This document shows, one piece after another, positions 1 through 5,622 of a stretch of 5,627 nt of DNA (positions are counted from its first letter, which is position 1; each line of letters opens with the position of its first letter). Source of the stretch: Sphaerochaetaceae bacterium. Lineage in GTDB: Bacteria; Spirochaetota; Spirochaetia; Sphaerochaetales; Sphaerochaetaceae. The stretch spans positions 1 to 5,627 of the forward strand of contig JAKSPF010000087.1 of assembly GCA_024405065.1 (NCBI GenBank), in the 5' to 3' direction. The position numbers and the translations under genes are program-made. The notes under the pieces were generated by a model, which worked only from the letters and a program-made list of their open reading frames with translations, ran no database searches and had not been told where the DNA came from.

Positions 1-9
1 AATTGGCTC

Positions 10-228
10 TTATATATTGAAGAAACTGTCAAAAGCCTGCTTTGCTTTTTGCGATGAAAGTGAGGGATCAGGTTTTGAGTAAGGTTTATCCGAAAGACTG
101 AAGCTTTCACAGAAATTCGGACGGTTCTTATCTTTCACAAGCTCGTCAACATTCTCATGACAGTCATAATGAGCACCGGGTTGATAGAACCTGCAGTTAA
201 TACAAGTGTGCTTTTCAAACTCAACCAT
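10..228 (-). CDS. Small four-cysteine protein, probably metal-binding (72 aa)
   Basis: The function is unknown. The protein has four cysteines at about residues 9, 12, 23 and 40, in the pattern C-x2-C-x10-C-x16-C. They sit in a segment reading HTCINCRFYQPGAHYDC, then DKNRPNFCESF. This resembles a family of small conserved proteins I recall from spirochaetes and other anaerobes, in which such cysteines could hold a zinc ion; that is recall and inference, not a search result. The C-terminal half is polar (rich in Ser, Pro and Lys) and ends in a short possible helix, KAKQAFDSFF. I chose the ATG at 226-228 because GAGG lies just upstream and it falls 7 bases after the HIT gene's stop. A longer reading to 291 would overlap the HIT coding region by about 55 bases, and its extra 21 residues are a shadow of that gene. 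It is the last gene seen in the cluster, and it ends with TAA at 10-12. No terminator fits in the remaining 9 bases. Confidence 0.78.
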   Translation of the reverse strand: MVEFEKHTCINCRFYQPGAHYDCHENVDELVKDKNRPNFCESFSLSDKPYSKPDPSLSSQKAKQAFDSFFNI

Positions 229-235
229 CTCAACC

Positions 236-637
236 TCACAGGTGAAGTTTTGCTCCAAAATCAGCCATTTGACCGTCTGTATATTTTTCATGGGTAAAAC
301 CGAATTTCAAACCGTCATTCTGATAACGTGGGATTACATGAATATGGATGTGAGGCACTTCCTGTCCGGAGGCAGGATCATTATTTATCAGAATATTTGA
401 ACCGTCACATCCGAGAACCTCACGCTGTTTTGCTTCAACCTTCTTTGCGATACAGATCATATGGCTGAGTACATCTTCAGGGCATTTCCCCATGCTTGGG
501 TAAGGATTTCTTGAAATAACAAGTGAATGCCCTTTGTGAATGGGATTAATATCCAAAATCACAACACACATATCATCTTCATAGATTTTTGTGCTCGGAA
601 TTTCTCCGGCACATATTTTGGTAAAAACAGTTTCCAT
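236..637 (-). CDS. HIT family protein (histidine-triad nucleotide hydrolase/transferase)
   Basis: This is a 133-residue cytoplasmic HIT-superfamily protein. Family members hydrolyse or transfer nucleoside monophosphate groups, for example from dinucleoside polyphosphates or AMP-amino conjugates; the true substrate here cannot be read from sequence. The signature H-x-H-x-H-x-x is seen as HIHIHVIPR at residues 96-104, with the middle histidine, His98, the expected nucleophile. Other family features are the N-terminal FTKICAGEIPSTKIYEDD block (residues 5-22), LDINPIHKGHSLVI (28-41), and NILINNDPASGQEVPH (81-96), which forms the nucleotide-binding strand and loop. The length is normal for a short HIT protein, with a modest C-terminal tail. 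The ATG at 635-637 is preceded by AGGAGA at a good distance. The gene lies 51 bases after the TrpR-like gene and just before the small cysteine protein, so it is probably co-transcribed with both. No key residue is missing. Confidence 0.94.
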   Translation of the reverse strand: METVFTKICAGEIPSTKIYEDDMCVVILDINPIHKGHSLVISRNPYPSMGKCPEDVLSHMICIAKKVEAKQREVLGCDGSNILINNDPASGQEVPHIHIHVIPRYQNDGLKFGFTHEKYTDGQMADFGAKLHL

Positions 638-688
638 AATATTTCTCCTGTTTCAGAAATTGTAATTCACATAAAAACGCTTATCAAG

Positions 689-970
689 TTATATATGAGT
701 TTCATCAAACATATCACTCAGAATACGGCGGAATTCGGAGTCATCCTGTTTGAGAACCTTTGATCCGCGTGTTATTTTACAAAGTGAAACTTCCATATCT
801 TTTGCAATTGTACGCTGTGATGTACCTCTGAAACTTTCCTTCATAAGATACCAACGTTTTGCAATGTCCGTAAGTTCTGCCGATGTAAACAATTCTCCGA
901 AAAGACGGCGAATACGGCACTTATCCGTTTCCTGTGCAAAAATTTCAACAAGTTCACTCAAATTATCCAT
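689..970 (-). CDS. TrpR/YerC-family DNA-binding transcriptional regulator
   Basis: This 93-residue all-helical protein belongs to the Trp repressor superfamily, closest in style to the YerC/YecD-type relatives. Residues 26-83 (ELFTSAELTDIAKRWYLMKE, then SQRTIAKDMEVSLCKITRGS and KVLK) match the TrpR helix arrangement. The helix-turn-helix falls at about residues 51-74 and includes the highly conserved ITRGS (66-70), whose Arg matches the tryptophan-contacting Arg of E. coli TrpR. Residues 1-25 form the N-terminal dimerising region. In E. coli, TrpR binds tryptophan and shuts off trp genes; YerC-type proteins have no settled ligand, so tryptophan sensing here is only a possibility. The ATG at 968-970 follows AAAGGGG with a 5-6 base spacer. 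An upstream in-frame ATG at 1064-1066 would lie inside the ABC gene and is rejected. The gene starts 16 bases after the exporter stop, so it is probably in the same transcript and may regulate it. Confidence 0.9.
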   Translation of the reverse strand: MDNLSELVEIFAQETDKCRIRRLFGELFTSAELTDIAKRWYLMKESFRGTSQRTIAKDMEVSLCKITRGSKVLKQDDSEFRRILSDMFDETHI

Positions 971-986
971 TTTTTCCCCTTTATTA

Positions 987-2831
987 TCAGTTTTCCGAAA
1001 GTACCGAAGTAAACTGACTGCGGTAAAGCCGGCTGTAGAAACCTCCGCGTGCAAGAAGGTCATCATGCTTTCCCTGTTCCACTACATTTCCATTGTCAAG
1101 CACAAGTATCATATCAGCATTGCGTATAGTGGAAAGTCTGTGAGCTATTATGAAACTTGTCTTTCCTTTCATCAGATTTTCCATCGCCTGTTGAACAAAA
1201 TGCTCGGTACGGGTATCAACATTTGACGTTGCTTCATCCAGTATAAGCATCTGCGGATTGCTCATAAAAGCCCTTGCTATTGTAACAAGCTGTTTCTCTC
1301 CCTGACTTATATTGTTTGCCTCTTCATTGAGAACAAAATCATAACCTCCCGGAAGAGTTTCAATGAAATGATCTGCACAGGCAAGCCGTGCACATTCACG
1401 AACCCGCTTTATGTCAACTTTACCGCTGCCGTCTCCGTAGGCAATATTCTGTGCTATGGTTCCTTTGAAAAGCCACGTGTCCTGCAGAACCATACCGAAA
1501 TAATCTCTAAGAACATCGCGCGGCAAATCTCTGACATCAATCCCGTCAACAAGGATACTTCCCTTATCTACATCATAAAACCTCATAAGAAGGTTCACTA
1601 TTGTAGTCTTGCCTGCACCGGTAGGACCGACTATCGCAATTTTCTTTCCTGCCTCAACGTCAAGGTTGAAATTTCTTATAAGCGGTTTATCGGAACTGTA
1701 ACTGAAATTCACATTCCTGAACTCAACGTGTCCCTGTACGGTTTTGCAGGAAAGATCACCGTCATCTACTTCTTCCGGTTCATCAAGAATTTCAAAAACA
1801 CGCTCTGCAGCAGCCAATGTTGACTGAAACACGTTGGATATGTTGGCAACTTCCTGTATCGGCTGATTGAACCTCTTTATGTATTGAACAAAAGCCTGTA
1901 TCCCGCCTATGCCCATGTTACCGGATTTCACCTGAAACGCTCCGACTATTATCACAAATATGTAACCGAGATTTCCTGCAAAACCGGTCAGAGGATGCAT
2001 CACGGAACTGTAGAAATTACTTTTCCATCCGGCCTCACAGAGCTTATCGTTTATCTTTTCAAATTCATCCACAGCCTTATCACTGTAACCGAATGCCTTG
2101 ACAACAGAGTGTCCTCCGTACATCTGCTCAACGTGACCGTTCATTTCTCCCAGATATTTCTGATTATTTGAAAAATACTTTTGAGAGTGTTTCACAACCG
2201 TTGATATTATGAAAAGACATACAGGAACGGTTACAAGAGCCGCAAGCGCAAGAACAAAGTTTGTAATGAACATCATAACGGTGATGCTTGTCACCGTGAA
2301 AAGACTTATCAATGCCTGACTTATACCTTCCTGAAGACTCTGGCTTATTGTATCAACATCATTGGTGATACGGCTCATAACCTCACCCTGAGTCCTTCCG
2401 TCAAAGTAACTGAGCGGCAATCTGTCCAGTTTTGCGTTGACACTGCTCCTCAAATCACGGATTATTTTCTGACTCATTCCGGTAAGCATGAAATGCTGAA
2501 TGAATCTGAACAACGGTGCTGTCACGTGAAAAGCGACCAGAATCATCACAGTGCGTTTTATGGCATTCCAGTCAAACATTCCTGTTTTCACTCCATGTGC
2601 CGCAAGAGTTGTTATATTTCCGAGTATACGCGGAGCCATTGTTGATGTGAAAACTCCCACAAACGCAAAAAGAAATGAGATGGAAAAACCTGCGCCGTAC
2701 GGTTTTATTATTCCTACAAGTTTTTTAAAGGTACTACGAGAGTTTTTTGCTTTTTCCTGTGATTGCATTCCTCTCATTACAGGACCCACAGGTCCCCTTC
2801 CCTGAGGTGAAATCATGAATCTCGGACTCAT
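987..2831 (-). CDS. ABC exporter half-transporter, canonical ATPase subunit (heterodimeric exporter, subunit 2)
   Basis: This is a 614-residue type IV (B-family) ABC exporter half-transporter, with a membrane domain followed by an ATPase domain. An extended, Gly/Pro-rich cytoplasmic leader (residues 1-28) precedes about six membrane spans, roughly 46-68, 92-114, 170-192, 193-214, and a pair near 277-330. The ATPase domain has Walker A GPTGAGKTT (402-410), Q-loop Gln450, Walker B MLILDEATS with catalytic Glu533, and switch His564 in IIAHRLST. The signature motif is altered from LSGGQ to ISQGE (508-512). The protein thus supplies a working Walker A/B site but a weakened signature, the mirror image of its partner. 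The start ATG overlaps the partner's stop as ATGA, with GAGGAGG well placed upstream, which implies translational coupling. Homologues export drugs, lipids or peptides; the substrate here is unknown. It acts in the inner membrane. Confidence 0.94.
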   Translation of the reverse strand: MSPRFMISPQGRGPVGPVMRGMQSQEKAKNSRSTFKKLVGIIKPYGAGFSISFLFAFVGVFTSTMAPRILGNITTLAAHGVKTGMFDWNAIKRTVMILVAFHVTAPLFRFIQHFMLTGMSQKIIRDLRSSVNAKLDRLPLSYFDGRTQGEVMSRITNDVDTISQSLQEGISQALISLFTVTSITVMMFITNFVLALAALVTVPVCLFIISTVVKHSQKYFSNNQKYLGEMNGHVEQMYGGHSVVKAFGYSDKAVDEFEKINDKLCEAGWKSNFYSSVMHPLTGFAGNLGYIFVIIVGAFQVKSGNMGIGGIQAFVQYIKRFNQPIQEVANISNVFQSTLAAAERVFEILDEPEEVDDGDLSCKTVQGHVEFRNVNFSYSSDKPLIRNFNLDVEAGKKIAIVGPTGAGKTTIVNLLMRFYDVDKGSILVDGIDVRDLPRDVLRDYFGMVLQDTWLFKGTIAQNIAYGDGSGKVDIKRVRECARLACADHFIETLPGGYDFVLNEEANNISQGEKQLVTIARAFMSNPQMLILDEATSNVDTRTEHFVQQAMENLMKGKTSFIIAHRLSTIRNADMILVLDNGNVVEQGKHDDLLARGGFYSRLYRSQFTSVLSEN

Positions 2832-4573
2832 AACGCAAGTTCCTCCTCACTTAATTGACTTGAGGCAATTTCCCTGTACACCGGACAGGTTTCAAGAAGC
2901 TCACGGTGAGTTCCCTGCCCTGCTATTCTGCCTTTTTCAAGAACTATTATCTTATCGGCATTCATCACCGTGCTTATTCTTTGGGCAACCACAAGACGGG
3001 TCTTTTCTTTTGTTTTTTCATTCCGTTCAAGTGCCTGCCTGAGCTTTGCATCAGTTGCATAGTCAAGTGCAGAAAAGCTGTCATCAAACAGGTAAACTTC
3101 ACAGTCACGCACTATTGCCCTTGCTATTGAAAGCCTCTGCTTCTGTCCTCCTGAAACATTCTTGCCCCCCTGTGAAACCGGTTCAGACATTCCGTATTCT
3201 TTTTCACGAACAAAATCCCATGCCTGAGCGGTTTTGAGTGCATTTTCAAGCTCTTCATCAGATGCGTCTTCGTTTCCGACTCTCAGGTTATCACTGATAG
3301 TTCCTGAAAACAGAACACTTCTCTGCGGCACATAAGCGGTACGGCTTCTGAGTTCGTCCATAGCATAGTTGCGAACATCCTGTCCGTCAAAAAAAACAGT
3401 ACCGGGGGTAACGTCATAAACTCTGAGGACAAGACGCAGGAGAGTTGTCTTTCCGCACCCGGTAGAACCTACAAAAGCAGTCGTTTTTCCGCTGTCTGCA
3501 ATAAAACTGATATCTGAAAGTACGGGTACGTCCGAACCGGGATAGCAGAAAGTCACATTTCTGAATTCTACAGTACCGCACGATTGTTTTTCATCAGGTA
3601 CGCAAGGATTTTGAGGATCCGTAATTCTGGGTTTCAAATCAAGAACGGCATTTATCCTTTTTGCACTGACATTTGCTCTTGGCAATATCACCATCAGAAT
3701 GCTGAGCATCGCAAGGCTCATAAGTATATGAGTTACGTACTGAACAAAACTCATCAGCTGTCCTACCTGCATTGTTCCTGCCTCAATCTGTACCGCTCCG
3801 AACCAGCATACCGCAACAATTGTGAGGTTCACCGTCATCATCAGACCGGGCATCATGGAACTTGTGATTCTCATTACTTTAGTGGCAATTCTGCACAGCG
3901 AAGCATTTGCATCTTCAAAGCGTTTCTGCTCTGTTTTCTGATTTACAAATGCCCTTATAACACGGGCACCGGAGAGATGTTCACGTAAAAGGTTGTTTAT
4001 TCCGTCAATTTTCTTCTGCAATTTACCGAACAACTTTGTTGACGATCTGATTATACAGGTGAAGAGCAGAATGAGAAACGGTACAGACAGCAAAATAACG
4101 CTTGCAAGTCCTGAGTTTATTGAAAATGTGACAATAAGACTGCCTATGCACATTGCAGGAGCAACAAGCACCATCCTCATTGTAATCACGGTAAGATTCT
4201 GCAGCATCGTGACATCATTTGTGTTCCTCACAATCATTGAAGAAACACCTATTTCATTCAGTTCATCCAAAGAAAACAGCTGTGCCTTGCGGAATATATC
4301 ACCTCTCAGGTTCTTTCCCAAGTATGCGGACACCCTACTTGAAACAAACCCTATGCCGAGCATTGCTCCGGTCTGACATGCTGCTAAAAAAAGCATCAGC
4401 CCTCCACGTTTCAATATGTACGGTGTGTCTCCGTTTGCCAAACCGATATCAACAACGGATGCCATTATGGTAGGCAGTGAAATTTCACACACAACCTGCA
4501 TAACAACAAGAAACATTACCAACATGATTTTTGACGTATATGGTTTCAGATATTTTTTCAAAAGTCTGAACAT
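2828..4573 (-). CDS. ABC exporter half-transporter, degenerate-site subunit (heterodimeric exporter, subunit 1)
   Basis: This is a 581-residue ABC exporter half-transporter, of full family length, with an N-terminal membrane domain (about residues 1-310) and a C-terminal ATPase domain. Membrane spans lie near 14-37, 56-78, 130-150, 153-176, 240-262 and 275-298. The ATPase domain shows Walker A GSTGCGKTT (369-377), Q-loop Gln417 and an intact signature VSGGQ (473-477). However, Walker B reads VYLFDDSFSALD, so the catalytic Glu is replaced by Asp498 (codon 3080-3082), and the switch His is replaced by Gln531 (VVAQRIST). These two changes are known from the non-catalytic half of heterodimeric exporters such as TM287/TM288 and BmrCD. 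With the next gene's altered signature they define one degenerate site. The start ATG shares its A with the queH stop (TGATG), and GGGAGGG lies upstream. The substrate is not predictable; a multidrug or lipid-like exporter is the usual role. Confidence 0.94.
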   Translation of the reverse strand: MFRLLKKYLKPYTSKIMLVMFLVVMQVVCEISLPTIMASVVDIGLANGDTPYILKRGGLMLFLAACQTGAMLGIGFVSSRVSAYLGKNLRGDIFRKAQLFSLDELNEIGVSSMIVRNTNDVTMLQNLTVITMRMVLVAPAMCIGSLIVTFSINSGLASVILLSVPFLILLFTCIIRSSTKLFGKLQKKIDGINNLLREHLSGARVIRAFVNQKTEQKRFEDANASLCRIATKVMRITSSMMPGLMMTVNLTIVAVCWFGAVQIEAGTMQVGQLMSFVQYVTHILMSLAMLSILMVILPRANVSAKRINAVLDLKPRITDPQNPCVPDEKQSCGTVEFRNVTFCYPGSDVPVLSDISFIADSGKTTAFVGSTGCGKTTLLRLVLRVYDVTPGTVFFDGQDVRNYAMDELRSRTAYVPQRSVLFSGTISDNLRVGNEDASDEELENALKTAQAWDFVREKEYGMSEPVSQGGKNVSGGQKQRLSIARAIVRDCEVYLFDDSFSALDYATDAKLRQALERNEKTKEKTRLVVAQRISTVMNADKIIVLEKGRIAGQGTHRELLETCPVYREIASSQLSEEELAL

Positions 4574-5133
4574 CAGTATTCACCCTCCCGTTTGCCGTTC
4601 CCGTGCATTGAAAATTCACATCCGCAGTAACTCTGTCTGTAAAGTCCCATATCCTTTGACAGTTCAATACTCCTCTCAAATCCTTTCTTTTTTTTGAAGT
4701 CAATTTTTTCAAAACCCTCAAATTCACTTCCCACTTCAAATATCTGCAGGGAATTCTTGAATCTGCTGACAGTCAAGGTGGTTGTAAAGTGTTTTATTCC
4801 GAGTCTGCGTGCCGTTTCCGAAGTTTCTTTCAGGTTGAACCTGAAACACTCTGTACACCTCTTTCCGTGCTCAGGCTGATTTTCCAGTCCTTTTATCGCA
4901 GTTTTCCATACGTTATGATCATATTCTCCGCAAAATACCTGCAATCCGTATTTTTCCGCAACGATTTCAAGATTGTCAAATCTCTTTAAATACTCTTCCT
5001 GCGGCCATATATTACTGTTACCATAGTAAAGCACCGGCTCCCAGCCTTCTTCAATGAGTCTTTCAATACTTGATGTGGAACACGGTCCGCAACAGCAATG
5101 CACCAGAATCTTTCTGCTCACGGCGACAATCAT
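4573..5133 (-). CDS. queH: Epoxyqueuosine reductase QueH (tRNA queuosine synthesis)
   Basis: QueH catalyses the last step of queuosine formation, reducing epoxyqueuosine at the wobble base of tRNAs for Asp, Asn, His and Tyr. It replaces the unrelated, cobalamin-dependent QueG. The 186-residue protein carries the family's cysteine set: CCCGPC (13-18), RC-x2-C (Cys93, Cys96) and YCGC (Cys170, Cys172), expected to bind the iron-sulfur/iron centre. Other family blocks are VLYYGNSNIWPQEEYLKRF (34-52), FTTTLTVSRFKN (116-127) and the C-terminal DFKKKKGFERSIELSKDMGL with YRQSYCGC. I chose the ATG at 5131-5133 because AGAGGTG at 5145-5151 is correctly spaced before it. A GTG at 5143-5145 lies inside that binding site and is unlikely. 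The gene leads the minus-strand cluster and ends within the exporter start codon. No functional link between tRNA modification and the exporter is evident, so the coupling is probably economy of layout. Confidence 0.93.
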   Translation of the reverse strand: MIVAVSRKILVHCCCGPCSTSSIERLIEEGWEPVLYYGNSNIWPQEEYLKRFDNLEIVAEKYGLQVFCGEYDHNVWKTAIKGLENQPEHGKRCTECFRFNLKETSETARRLGIKHFTTTLTVSRFKNSLQIFEVGSEFEGFEKIDFKKKKGFERSIELSKDMGLYRQSYCGCEFSMHGNGKREGEY

Positions 5134-5151
5134 ACCCAAATTCACCTCTTA

Positions 5152-5180
5152 TTGCAAAAGATTTGCAAATGTTGTATATT
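5152..5180 (+). promoter_or_regulatory. Promoter of the tRNA-Val gene
   Basis: TTGCAA (5152-5157) and TATATT (5175-5180) are separated by exactly 17 bases and lie 11 bases before the tRNA's first base, the expected geometry for a sigma-70-type tRNA promoter. The same region must also hold the start of the minus-strand queH transcript; a weak minus-strand -10 (TATACA, complement of 5174-5179) overlaps this -10, with no convincing -35. Confidence 0.72.
5161..5170. repeat. 10-bp palindrome ATTTGCAAAT, candidate operator
   Basis: ATTTGCAAAT is a perfect inverted repeat lying inside the spacer of the tRNA promoter and about 28 bases upstream of the queH start. Its TTGCAAA core (5163-5169) also repeats at 5152-5158, 11 bp away, which is about one helical turn. 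A protein binding here could act on both divergent transcripts. No regulator can be assigned from sequence; the TrpR-like protein of the same cluster is one candidate, by inference only. Confidence 0.35.
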
Positions 5181-5190
5181 CGGGATGTTC

Positions 5191-5262
5191 GCACGGCTAA
5201 CTCAGCGGGAGAGTGCCACCTTGACGTGGTGGAGGTCGAGGGTTCAAACCCCCCGCCGTGTA
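5191..5262 (+). tRNA. tRNA-Val (anticodon GAC)
   Basis: This 72-base tRNA folds as a full cloverleaf. The acceptor stem is GCACGGC with GCCGTGT (a G-T wobble at 1:72). The D stem is ACTC/GAGT with loop AGCGGGA. The anticodon stem is CCACC/GGTGG with loop TTGACGT, placing GAC at 5223-5225, which reads valine codons GUC and GUU. The T arm is GAGGG-TTCAAAC-CCCCC, with discriminator A at 5262. The T stem has one A-C mismatch (5239 with 5253). CCA is not encoded, so the CCA-adding enzyme must finish the end. A good promoter lies just upstream and an intrinsic terminator just downstream, so it is probably transcribed alone, divergently from queH. Confidence 0.95.
5245..5262 (+). repeat. tRNA 3'-end repeat, copy 1 (att-like, within tRNA-Val)
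   Basis: These 18 bases run from the T-loop C to the discriminator A of the tRNA and are repeated exactly at 5410-5427, 165 bases downstream. The T-loop-to-3'-end segment is a known class of attachment site for tyrosine recombinases, whose integration duplicates it while leaving the tRNA intact. Confidence 0.75.
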
Positions 5263-5267
5263 AACAG

Positions 5268-5300
5268 AAACAGCAACCTGAACGGTTGCTGTTTTTGTTT
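5268..5300 (+). terminator. Intrinsic terminator after tRNA-Val
   Basis: CAGCAACC (5271-5278) pairs perfectly with GGTTGCTG (5284-5291) around the 5-base loop TGAAC. The stem extends by three A-T pairs (5268-5270 with 5292-5294), and a run of T residues follows to 5300. It sits 5 bases after the mature tRNA end. Confidence 0.88.
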
Positions 5301-5410
5301 ATCCGGGCTTTAGACAGGGTTTGATGCGAGGCGGTAGGAGGACAGTCCGGTGAACTGTCCGAAGCCGAGCTGGTCTGCAGGTGCGACTTTCCCTATGAGC
5401 ACCGGAAGAC
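5301..5410 (+). other. GC-rich block with two hairpins, candidate structured RNA or element remnant
   Basis: There is no protein gene here. The block is visibly richer in G and C than its surroundings. Hairpin 1 pairs GGACAGT (5340-5346) with ACTGTCC (5354-5360) around loop CCGGTGA. The flanking GGC (5330-5332) can pair with GCC (5364-5366), stacking G-A mismatches next to it. Hairpin 2 pairs GTCT (5373-5376) with AGAC (5407-5410) and GGTGC (5380-5384) with GCACC (5399-5403). These are separated by a 3x3 internal loop and closed by a 14-base loop with GA at both ends. An outer pairing GGCTT/AAGCC (5306-5310 with 5362-5366) is an alternative to the first one. I recognise no known RNA family. 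A terminator downstream at 5430-5482 would suit a plus-strand transcript, but I find no convincing promoter. It could equally be non-coding debris of an integrated element. Confidence 0.45.
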
Positions 5411-5427
5411 AAACCCCCCGCCGTGTA
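5410..5427 (+). repeat. tRNA 3'-end repeat, copy 2 (att-like)
   Basis: This is an exact 18-base copy of the tRNA-Val 3' end. The match starts at the T-loop C and stops right at the discriminator position. The sequence before it cannot supply the 5' half of a T arm or any acceptor strand, so it is not a second tRNA gene. Its own terminator follows three bases later, as would be expected if it were the displaced original tRNA end. Confidence 0.75.
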
Positions 5428-5429
5428 TG

Positions 5430-5482
5430 AAGCAACCCTTTTCTGTAGTATATGAAATTACACAGAAAGGGGCTTATTTTTT
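5430..5482 (+). terminator. Intrinsic terminator after the second tRNA-end copy
   Basis: CCCTTTTCTGT (5436-5446) pairs with ACAGAAAGGGG (5462-5472), with one G-T wobble, around a 15-base loop. After a CAA bulge, three more pairs (5430-5432 with 5473-5475) extend the stem, and six T residues follow at 5477-5482. It would end any plus-strand transcript from 5301-5427 and lies upstream of the small ORF at the window edge. Confidence 0.82.
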
Positions 5483-5526
5483 ATATTCCTCTTTTTGTGA
5501 AAAACGGAGCAGTGAAAGGAGGAAAA

Positions 5527-5622
5527 ATGGTTTATGAGCGAACCGGCACTTCAACAAAAAAGCAGGACGAACCCGCCCTGCCGATTATCTCCGCTATACA
5601 AGAAAACGCATCAAACAACTGA
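5527..5622 (+). CDS. Possible small ORF, 31 aa, unknown function
   Basis: A textbook Shine-Dalgarno AAAGGAGG (5515-5522) lies 4 bases before ATG 5527. The ORF encodes MVYERTGTSTKKQDEPALPI followed by ISAIQENASNN and a TGA at 5620-5622. The product is polar and rich in Glu, Gln, Asn and Thr, with no membrane segment or recognisable motif. The same ribosome site could instead serve ATG 5534 in another frame (MSEPALQQKSRTNPPCRLSP and onward), which is still open at the window end but sits 11 bases away, a long spacing. The strong site makes some translation start here likely; which frame is real cannot be decided from 100 bases. I recognise neither product. Confidence 0.38.
   Translation: MVYERTGTSTKKQDEPALPIISAIQENASNN

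Noticed and set aside
229..291. N-terminal extension of the four-cysteine protein to 291
   Set aside because: The added residues overlap the HIT gene's C-terminal codons in another frame. ATG 228 has a nearby GAGG and starts just after the HIT stop.
971..1066. N-terminal extension of the TrpR-like protein to 1066
   Set aside because: It lies almost wholly within the end of the ABC exporter gene in another frame. ATG 970 has its own good ribosome site.
206..4989. Numerous plus-strand open frames opposite the minus-strand cluster
   Set aside because: They lie antisense to well-supported genes, have no family motifs, and generally lack ribosome sites. They are by-products of the coding strand.
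5134..5145. Longer queH starting at GTG 5145
   Set aside because: The GTG is part of the AAGAGGTGA ribosome binding site that correctly serves ATG 5133, and the extra residues are not family-like.
5331..5372. Short similarity to riboswitch or RNase P RNA cores (GGCGGTA, GAGGA-x-AGTCCGG, CCGAAGCCGA)
   Set aside because: These words echo the FMN riboswitch and the RNase P CR-I region, but the required partner strands are missing or in the wrong order. AGTCC is locked in a local hairpin, and the block is far too short for RNase P RNA.
5371..5427. A second tRNA gene ending at 5427
   Set aside because: Only the 3' end from the T loop onward matches. There is no 5' T-stem strand, no acceptor partner for GCCGTGT, and no anticodon arm in the right place.
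5458..5487. Possible plus-strand promoter TTACAC, 18 bases, TATATT for the edge ORF
   Set aside because: The proposed -35 lies inside the stem and loop of the terminator and the match is weak. It is not strong enough to list as a feature.
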